Source of the DNA: Muraenolepis orangiensis
Taxonomy: Eukaryota > Chordata > Actinopteri > Gadiformes > Muraenolepididae
DNA: 64,000 nt
NCBI GenBank assembly: GCA_027704905.1
Contig: CM051021.1
Span: 3,521,727-3,585,726, forward strand
Direction: 5' to 3'
The notes beneath the pieces were generated by a model. It made no database searches. It saw nothing but the letters and a program-made list of their open reading frames with translations, and was not told the origin of the DNA. Of the stretch, positions 57,493-64,000 are shown one piece after another. Position 1 is the stretch's first letter. Each line of letters opens with the position of its first letter. A program made the translations under genes and the position numbers.

Positions 57493-60400
57493 CTGTGTAC
57501 ATACATCTACTGATGCCTAGTCTGGACACATCTTCAGTGATGTTCCTGGAATCATAGGACGTTTCGGGTCTCGCAACATCATACGCCCTCCTCCAGGTGA
57601 CCCAGCCGGGGCTGATCAGACCCCAGCTTGTGTCCAGATGGCTAGCTAGCTACCATGACTCCATGGCTCCCCTCTTTTGAGCCACAACCATCTTGAGGCC
57701 CTCTCTGCCGCATCGGTGGTACTGCGGATGGCTCTCCTTTCTCTTCTCACTCCCTCGATGCCTAAACTGCTGAAGGCTCTGACCAAGGAACGGGCTGCGA
57801 ATCCTCTGCATCCAACTTCCACCGGGAAACACCTTGCTCTCCAACCAGCCTGCTGACAGTCGCTGACCAGTCCTGCGTACTTGGAGAGCTTCCTTTCAAA
57901 GGCTTCTTCCAAGCGATCTTCCCACGGGACTGTCAGCTCCAGCAGCACAGCTTGCTTGGTGGACTCAGACACAAGAACAATGTCTGGTCGCAGGGTGGTG
58001 ACTGCAATATGGCTGGGGAACTTCAGCTGATGTTCAAGGTCCACCAACAACTGCCAGTCTCTTGCAGACGTCAGGATGCCTGCAGATGTTTTTCTGGCAG
58101 AAGTTGGCTTGTCCCCAGCTCTGACAAAGGCGATGGTGTCCTTGGAGTGTCGGAACTGCTTTGACCACGCCAGTCCTGTGCTGATGGCTTCAGCAATGGT
58201 CTTCAGGACTTGGTCATGCCTCCACCTGTACCGTCCATCTCCAAGTGCCCTTGTACAGCAACTGAGGATGTGTTCCAGGGTTCCTCGCTTGGAACACAAT
58301 GGGCATGCTGGTGTCTCTGCTATGCCCCATGTGTGCAGATTTGACGGGCTTGGAAGCACATCATACACTGCCTGGATTAGGAATTTGATGCGGTGAGGCT
58401 CGGCGTTCCAAAGCTCAGCCCAGGTCACTTTCCTCTCAACCGCATTCTCCCATCTCGTCCAAGCTCCCTGTTGCTTCATTCCCACTGCCTTGCAGGTTCT
58501 TGTCTCCTCCACTGCTGCTCTCACCTCCTCCTGAACAAGACGGCGCCCTTCCTTCCCCCTGGTGTTCATTTGGGGAGTTGGAAAGGATCCTAGCCCAGCT
58601 CGACCTCGTGTGACCACTCCCACCAGGCTCTTGTGACGCAGCCTTGCCTCTGCCTCTTGAACTGCTTCCTCTGCCCTCCATTTCCTGCCAGTCCTCACTT
58701 GGATCCCTGCTTTAGCCACCTTCGGATCACTTGAGTCCCTGTATTGAACCACTTCTCTGGCTCTAGTTACCTTGAATTCCTCCTCCAAGGATTTGAAAGG
58801 CAGTTGCAGCTTGTTGGTGTTCCCGTAGAGTGCAATGCTGCTCAGGCTCCTTGGTAACCCAAGCCATCTCCGGAGGTGGTTGCTGACCCTCCTCTCTAGG
58901 GTCTCAACTGTTGAGATAGGGACCGCATAGACAAGGAGGGGCCACAGAATCCTGGGAAGAATGCCATGTTGGTAGACCCAGGCTTTAAACTTCCCAGGTA
59001 GGCCTGACTTGTCCACGGATTTCAGCCAGCCATCCAACTCAGTGCAGGTCGACTGGATAGATGTTGTGTCTCTCAGAGAGCAGTCAAAAACCTTTCCCAA
59101 GCTCTTGACTGGCTTCTCTGAGATAGATGGGATGGCTGTGTCTGCGATGTTAAACCGGAACTTGTCCACCACCTTCCCTTTCCTCAGCACCATTGATCTG
59201 GATTTGGCGGGTTTGAAACGCATCCGGGCCCACTCCACCAGCTCTTCAAGTCCCTTCAGAATCCACCGGCAGCCTGGGACTGATTCTGTCATGACTGTGA
59301 GGTCATCCATGAATGCCCTGATGGGTGGTTGCCGTTGTCCGGAATTTGTGCGGGGCCCTCTGCACTCTGGCTCAGCAGACTTAGTGAGCATGTTCATGGC
59401 TAGGGAGAACAATGTCACAGAGATAGTACACCCTGTGATGATACCGATCTCCACCTTGTGCCAACTGGATGTTATTTCTCCTGAAGAGACCCTCATCCTG
59501 AAATTGCTGTAATAATCAGCAATGAGGTCTCTACACCTGCTTGGGACATGATGTTTTGTCAAAGTGAACTGAACCAGCTTGTGTGGAATGGAGCCGAATG
59601 CATTCTCCAGGTCAAGCCACAGCACTGACAGGTTGCCCTTGTTCTCTCTGGCCTCCCGAATAAGCTGTGTCACCACACCGGTATGCTCCAGACATCCTGG
59701 CATTCCTGAAATGCCACCTTTCTGGACAGATGTATCGATGTAGTTGTTCTCTGCCAGGTAGGTACACAGCCGTTTGGAAACAGCGCTGAAGAAAACCTTT
59801 GCCTCAACACACAGCAGGGAGATGATGCGGAACTGGTCTAGCTGAGTGGAGTTTTCCTCCTTCGGGATCCATACCCCTTCAGCCACTCTCCATTGATCAG
59901 GGATCCTCCCCCTTCTCCAGAAGACTCGCAAGATGTACCACAGACGCAGCAGGAGTTTGGGACAGTACTTATACACTTTGTATGAAGTGCCACTCGGTCC
60001 TGGAGCAGAGCTTGCCCTTGCTTTGCGGACAACCTCCCTGACTTCCTTTAGCTGCAGCTCCGACATGTCGAACTGCACTTCTGGTTCAGGGGGGTCTATG
60101 AGGTTGTTACACTCTCCCAACTCCTGCTCTCTTGCGGGGTCGCTGTACGTCTGCTTCAGATGTTGGTCTATGTCATCCTGCGAGGAGGCCAGTTTGCCAC
60201 TGCGCTTCTGCCCCAGCAAATCCTTAGTGAACTTGAAGGGGTTAGCGATGAAAGCAGCACGTTTACGTGCTCTCTCGCGCCGCCGCCTCCGATGCCACTC
60301 GGCCCGGCGGAGAACTCTGATGTTTTTCCGAAGGATGCACATTAGCTGGGCTAGGCCAGTGCGTTCCTCTTCTCCTGCTGCCTTGTACTGGGACATCAGC

Positions 60401-61204
60401 ACTTTCATCTCCTTTCTGATGTTGTGGATCCTTACAGCTCTTTGATTCTTTGAGTAAGATGTTCCGGAGCTTTTCTTCTCCTCCTCGCCGAACCGTTCAG
60501 CTGCGATGCTGACAATGATTGTTGTCATAGCTTGTAGCTTCCTGTCGGCCTCTCCCTTCGCCATTGCCTCCAGAATTTGGTCGACATCGTCATCGAACTG
60601 CTTCCAGAGTGAGGTCATGCTAGCTGCAGGCCATTTGATCCGCCTCCTGTCAGACTTGATGCTCGAGGGAGTTGTCTGCAACACTTGGAGGTTCTGGGCA
60701 CTATGGGGTGACTCCGGGCCTGGCACCTCCTGCGTCTCACCAGGTGTAACACCTGTGCGTTGTGTTGCTTCTGCTCCCAACGGGCACTTCATCCTCGCTC
60801 GGAGGATCTTTAAGCCATGGATGTTCTTGCAGACTTTACCGCATGTACACTGCTTGCTCATAGTCGTTTGTCCGTTGCCTGGGTCTGTTACCGTTGTGTC
60901 CGTCAGACTGGGGTGCTCATCCTCCCCCCCTCTCGGGCACCCCTGGGGGTATTTTTCCATTAAGTTCATCGTAGCTTGGTTGGGTTCCTCCTCTCAGTGG
61001 ATGCAGATTGGGTTGCCAACCCTTTCTGCCCCGGTTGCCGTCTCTCCGGGCTGTCACTGACTCTCCAGTAGTCGCCACACTATTCATGGTTGTCATCCAG
61101 TCTTTCCTGGCTGTCACTGATCACTCAGGGTATTCGCTGTGTACATACATCTACTGATGCCTAGTCTGGACACATCTTCAGTGATGTTCCTGGAATCATA
61201 GGAC
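57493..61204 (-). mobile_element. RLE-type LINE insertion bounded by 68-bp direct repeats
   Basis: Identical 68-bp sequences beginning CTGTGTACATACATCTACTG and ending GGAATCATAGGAC lie at 57493-57560 and 61137-61204. The whole unit sits in the 59-bp satellite with ATACA at both outer edges; deleting it plus one ATACA restores the consensus satellite unit. Between the repeats lies one large open ORF. See the findings for models. Confidence 0.9.
57646..60969 (-). CDS. Open LINE ORF: RT plus restriction-like endonuclease (R2/HERO-like)
   Basis: The product is predicted to perform target-primed reverse transcription. The frame of 1,107 codons has no stop. N-terminal zinc-finger-like CTCGKVCKNIHGLKI (residues about 41-55), with the expected His in the LKIHRARM context replaced by Leu. 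RT: PGPSGTSYKVYKYCP, IPDQWRVAEGVWIPKEENS, motif A SVLWLDLENAFGSIPHKL, TGCTISVTLFSLAMNML and the catalytic FMDDLTVM. Thumb: KSLGKVFDCSLRDT. Then the zinc knuckle CPLCSKRGTLEHILSCC and the PD-(D/E)XK endonuclease core LRPDIVLVSES...LLELTVPWEDR near the C-terminus. This order and a single ORF fit R2-group LINEs (HERO-like) rather than APE-type LINEs. ATG at 60969 is the first Met of the frame. Intact length suggests a recent copy. Confidence 0.9.
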   Translation of the reverse strand: MNLMEKYPQGCPRGGEDEHPSLTDTTVTDPGNGQTTMSKQCTCGKVCKNIHGLKILRARMKCPLGAEATQRTGVTPGETQEVPGPESPHSAQNLQVLQTTPSSIKSDRRRIKWPAASMTSLWKQFDDDVDQILEAMAKGEADRKLQAMTTIIVSIAAERFGEEEKKSSGTSYSKNQRAVRIHNIRKEMKVLMSQYKAAGEEERTGLAQLMCILRKNIRVLRRAEWHRRRRRERARKRAAFIANPFKFTKDLLGQKRSGKLASSQDDIDQHLKQTYSDPAREQELGECNNLIDPPEPEVQFDMSELQLKEVREVVRKARASSAPGPSGTSYKVYKYCPKLLLRLWYILRVFWRRGRIPDQWRVAEGVWIPKEENSTQLDQFRIISLLCVEAKVFFSAVSKRLCTYLAENNYIDTSVQKGGISGMPGCLEHTGVVTQLIREARENKGNLSVLWLDLENAFGSIPHKLVQFTLTKHHVPSRCRDLIADYYSNFRMRVSSGEITSSWHKVEIGIITGCTISVTLFSLAMNMLTKSAEPECRGPRTNSGQRQPPIRAFMDDLTVMTESVPGCRWILKGLEELVEWARMRFKPAKSRSMVLRKGKVVDKFRFNIADTAIPSISEKPVKSLGKVFDCSLRDTTSIQSTCTELDGWLKSVDKSGLPGKFKAWVYQHGILPRILWPLLVYAVPISTVETLERRVSNHLRRWLGLPRSLSSIALYGNTNKLQLPFKSLEEEFKVTRAREVVQYRDSSDPKVAKAGIQVRTGRKWRAEEAVQEAEARLRHKSLVGVVTRGRAGLGSFPTPQMNTRGKEGRRLVQEEVRAAVEETRTCKAVGMKQQGAWTRWENAVERKVTWAELWNAEPHRIKFLIQAVYDVLPSPSNLHTWGIAETPACPLCSKRGTLEHILSCCTRALGDGRYRWRHDQVLKTIAEAISTGLAWSKQFRHSKDTIAFVRAGDKPTSARKTSAGILTSARDWQLLVDLEHQLKFPSHIAVTTLRPDIVLVSESTKQAVLLELTVPWEDRLEEAFERKLSKYAGLVSDCQQAGWRARCFPVEVGCRGFAARSLVRAFSSLGIEGVRRERRAIRSTTDAAERASRWLWLKRGEPWSHGS

Positions 61205-61335
61205 ATACATAACAATATGTTAAATATACTGTAGTCACTATATATGTCTCTTATAACACAAACATACATAACAATATGTTAAATATACTGTAGTCACAAT
61301 ATATGTCTCTTATAACACAAACATACATTACAAAA
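61205..61335. repeat. 59-bp satellite, block 3
   Basis: About two more units after the LINE insertion, then AT-rich unassigned sequence to 61540. Confidence 0.95.
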
Positions 61336-61539
61336 TGGTAATACTATAGTTATATGGTGACATTGAAACTTTATTATTTTACAGAACCTTCACCCTCAAA
61401 AATGTGTGTTTTACTCAATAATACTGAAATACACACACAAAACTTAATCTCAAAGATGGTCCTAATGGATTAGCTAATACAGATAGTACTAGACAGAGAT
61501 GGGAACAAGACTTACAGACAGATAATGAAACACCTTTGT

Positions 61540-62335
61540 CTCCTCCAGGCTAGACTACTGTAACGCACTTCTCATTGGGATTCCTAGCAAGAACATCCAG
61601 AAGCTGCAATACATGCAGAAAAGCGCTGCTAGGATCCTGATGGTAAATGGACATTTATATAGCGCTTTTCTAACCAATGGTTACTCAAAGCGCTTTACAT
61701 ATCAAGTCTCACATTCACCCATTCATACACACATTCAACCACCAACGGCAGAGTCAGCCATGCAAGGAGACAGCCAGCACGTCGGGAGCAGTTAGGGTTA
61801 AGGTGTCTTGCTCCTCAACAGCTTTTGCTAGGAGGAGGCGGCGGGGATCGAACCAGCAACCTTCCGGTGGTGAGGCGACCGCTCTACCTCCTGAGCTATA
61901 CTGCCGTCCATGCCGCCTGATGAGAGTGAGGAAGTATGATCACCCTCTTCACCTATCAGTGCATTCATGGAAATGCTCCCTCATACATCAAAGAACTGCT
62001 CACCCCACAAACCTCCAGGAGGAGCCTACGCTCTGAAAAGGCAAACCTCCTCCTTCCCCCCAGGACCAAACTGAGACCCATGGGAGACCGAGCCTCCTGC
62101 TCCGCTGCTCCCAGACTGTGGAACGCCCTCCCAAACCAGCTGAGGACACCAGACTGTGGATGTTTTTAAAAAAGGGCTAAAAACACATCTTTTTACATTA
62201 GCCTTTCACTAGCGGCGTAAACGTCGCTTTTATTCCGTTGTTTTATGTAAACCATTTTTACTCTGTAGCACTTTGAGTTTTGTCTACACAAATTAAAAGT
62301 GCGCTTATAAATATAATTTATTATTCTTATTACAT
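61540..62335 (+). pseudogene. L2-like LINE C-terminal end, interrupted by a SINE
   Basis: DYCNALLIGIPSKNIQKLQY and MQKSAARILM (61550-61640), then after the SINE MRVRKYDHP..., KANLLLPPRTKLRPMGDRA and LWNALPNQLRTP, then LKTHLF and a TTATAAATATAATTTATT 3' tail. Frame breaks are present. Confidence 0.82.
61643..61915 (-). mobile_element. tRNA-derived SINE with 7-bp target duplication
   Basis: On the minus strand the head reads TAGCTCAGGAGGTAGAGCGG (A box) and GGTTGCTGGTTCGATCCC (B box), and the tail contains AAGCGCTATATAAATG, shared with L2-like LINE 3' ends. CCTGATG flanks both sides (61636-61642 and 61916-61922), and removing it restores the LINE frame (ARILMRVRK). Confidence 0.92.
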
Positions 62336-62576
62336 TTGGGTGATTCCTCAACTTACCAATAGAGGGAGCTCACGTACCGCACCAGTTTGAGAACGTCTGA
62401 ACGACACATTACACCGAGTCTACCAAGCTGCTAACTTTAATTTTCTAAACACTATACTATAAAATAAAAATACTGTATACAATAAAAATGAACATAAAAA
62501 GAACAATAAAGTGATAGGTCACTTTATTATTACTGTTATGTACTATTGTGTACATGTGTTGAATTAAAAAAAACGA
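62336..62576. other. Unassigned; contains an ACACCGAGTCTACCAAGCTG repeat word
   Basis: The segment around 62405-62440 resembles 3330-3362, so it is a low-copy dispersed repeat. Confidence 0.4.
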
Positions 62577-63475
62577 TTGGACATTTTAAACTATTTCAAC
62601 ATCACCCAACACATTGATTTCCCCACCCACAGAAAGGGACACACACTAGATGTGGTCTGCACCTCTGGCATCACCATTCACAACCTTACCAAGACTGACC
62701 TCACAATCTCCAACCATCTGGCTATCACCCTGGACATCGTCATTCCCACCCCTCTGGTCAAACAGGAACGCTCCATCACATTCCTTAACCTCAAACCCAT
62801 CAACCCCTCCTCCCTCTCTTCCATCTTGGCCGACCCGGCTCCAACAACCCCAAACTCTCTTCTCCACCATCAACTAACTCCTCAAGCCCATGGACACCTT
62901 CTCCAATTCCTTCACCACCAGCAAATGCAACTCCTTCCTGTCATTTTTTTTAATCTAAAATTGACACAATTCCCCACCAGCTCTCTGCCTCCTCCCCCCC
63001 CCCCCCCTCCATGCCTTCAACCCGACCTACCACTACTCCCTAGCCCTTCATTCTCATCCTTCAGTCGAATCTCCAAGTCCGATCTCTCCTCCATAATCAC
63101 CAGTATGTCACCAGTAAGTCATCAACCAGTGCCCTCGACCCTGTCCCCACCTCCCTAGTCAAGGCTTGCCTCCCCCTCTCTCTCCCCACTTATCACCAAC
63201 ATGATCTACTCCTCCCTGTCCACTGGTCTCGTCCCCCCTCCCTCAAGCTTGCTACAGGCCCATATCCAACCTCCCCTTCCTGTCCAGAGTCCTTGAGCGA
63301 GCTGTTCCCGCTCAACTCAGAACCCACCTGGACAACAATAACCTCGAGGAACCCTTCCAATCCGGCTTCCTCACCTTTCACAGTACAGAAACTGCACTAC
63401 TGAAAATCCCCAATGACCACCGATCCTTCTCTCTTCTGACTCTGGCTCCTGACCATCCTTATGAACTAACAACCT
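62577..63475 (+). pseudogene. L2-like LINE fragment (endonuclease end and RT start)
   Basis: HIDFPTHRKGHTLDVVCTSG and ITIHNLTKTDLTISNHLAIT at 62610-62730 are the endonuclease C-terminus, nearly identical to 12610-12760. Frameshifted RT blocks PISNLPFLSRVLE near 63262 and EPFQSGF near 63350 follow. A poly-C run lies at 62993-63008. Confidence 0.85.
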
Positions 63476-63481
63476 GACTTG

Positions 63482-64000
63482 ATGGAAAATATTTATTAAT
63501 TATTTTATTTAAAGTATTTTATTGACAGAATAACCCAAAGACAAACAGTGAGAATTAGGAAAACTTTCAAACAATCCAATTCCAAAGAAACACAGAAAAT
63601 GAACAAATAACATTAAAACATAAACCAGCCCAGCAATGCAATACTCTAGCTAGCAGCAAAACTCTACAATAATATACAAATAAAAAATAAATAAATGAAA
63701 TATTACATTCAATGAATCATATTCAAACTCGACTCAATTTAGTCCAACATCTTGACTTGATGACTTGCAAGTGACGTCAATTAAAACACGACCGGAGAAC
63801 CGAAAGTGGGCCATGTTGGTGGATATACAATCTGCTTTTAGCTACAGACTCACTATTAGTCAGCTGTATTTGCATAGTGTATAATTGTGGCCACAATAGC
63901 ACTCGTGAAAGTGGCCCATTCAAGTTTTTTAGAATTCCATCTATAATCCCAAATCATGGGGAGCAAACTCTGGCTCTCGGTACTGAAAGAAGGCGATGGC
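63482..64000. repeat. Dispersed 0.5-kb repeat, copy 2 (runs off the window)
   Basis: Aligns over its length with 21883-22391, including the CTCTAGCTAGCAGCAAAACT block and the GGGAGCAAACTCTGGC end; small indels only. Confidence 0.8.

Noticed and set aside
61840..61915. Possible tRNA gene (A and B boxes)
   Set aside because: Part of a SINE with target duplication; no intact cloverleaf.

Overview
The window reads as a vertebrate, almost certainly teleost fish, nuclear chromosome segment. It has spliced genes with GT-AG introns, a fish U-lineage-like MHC class I gene, and many fish-type transposons (L2-, Rex1-, Rex3/RTE-, L1/Tx1- and Jockey-like LINEs, Tc1, hAT and pogo elements, tRNA-derived SINEs, an endogenous retrovirus). 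The density of tandem repeats, from (CA)n and (GA)n to minisatellites, is very high. This density together with an MHC class I gene recalls gadid (cod-like) genomes, but the species cannot be fixed from sequence alone. Two runs of exactly 1,000 N (10695-11694, 43113-44112) are assembly gaps.

Only two cellular genes are supported, both on the minus strand. (1) An MHC class I heavy chain: leader 33560-33614, alpha1 32795-33061, alpha2 32071-32349, alpha3 27690-28028, transmembrane exon about 27359-27509, and a possible tail exon near 25576-25634. Several peptide-anchor residues are non-canonical, and the alpha3-to-TM junction does not join in phase by an ordinary splice, so it may be non-classical or decayed. 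(2) The 5' part of spag17 (a PF6-like ciliary central-apparatus protein): seven phase-compatible exons from 55442 down to 44499 and a probable eighth at 42469-42519. A palindromic RFX X-box lies 187 bp upstream of its start codon.

The rest is mobile or repetitive DNA. 1-2005: mosaic LINE copy 1. 3595-4702: Jockey-like RT. 4789-7830: 5'-truncated endogenous retrovirus on the minus strand. 8427-10693: LTR-like repeat, L2 3' end, pogo-like transposase and hAT-like MITE. 12604-21845: one L2-like LINE split by a 4.2-kb TIR element (itself holding Tc1 and Rex3-like copies) and carrying a 3.6-kb minisatellite in the end of its own coding region. 23086-24110: Rex1-like, minus strand. 25096-36345: the MHC gene, its introns filled by minisatellites and a Tx1-like LINE. 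36412-42410: hairpins, a hAT MITE and tandem repeats. 42469-55740: spag17, with intronic LINEs, SINEs and mosaic LINE copy 2. 55795-61335: a 59-bp satellite interrupted by a solo LTR and by a LINE with an open 1,107-codon ORF and a restriction-like endonuclease. 61540-64000: L2-like fragments with a SINE, and a second copy of a repeat first seen at 21883.

No operons, CRISPR arrays or functional tRNA/rRNA genes were seen. The most interesting signals are the minisatellite born inside an L2-like ORF at two loci, the 68-bp terminal direct repeats around the open RLE-type LINE, the mosaic L2/Rex1 unit present twice, and the unusual MHC class I gene.
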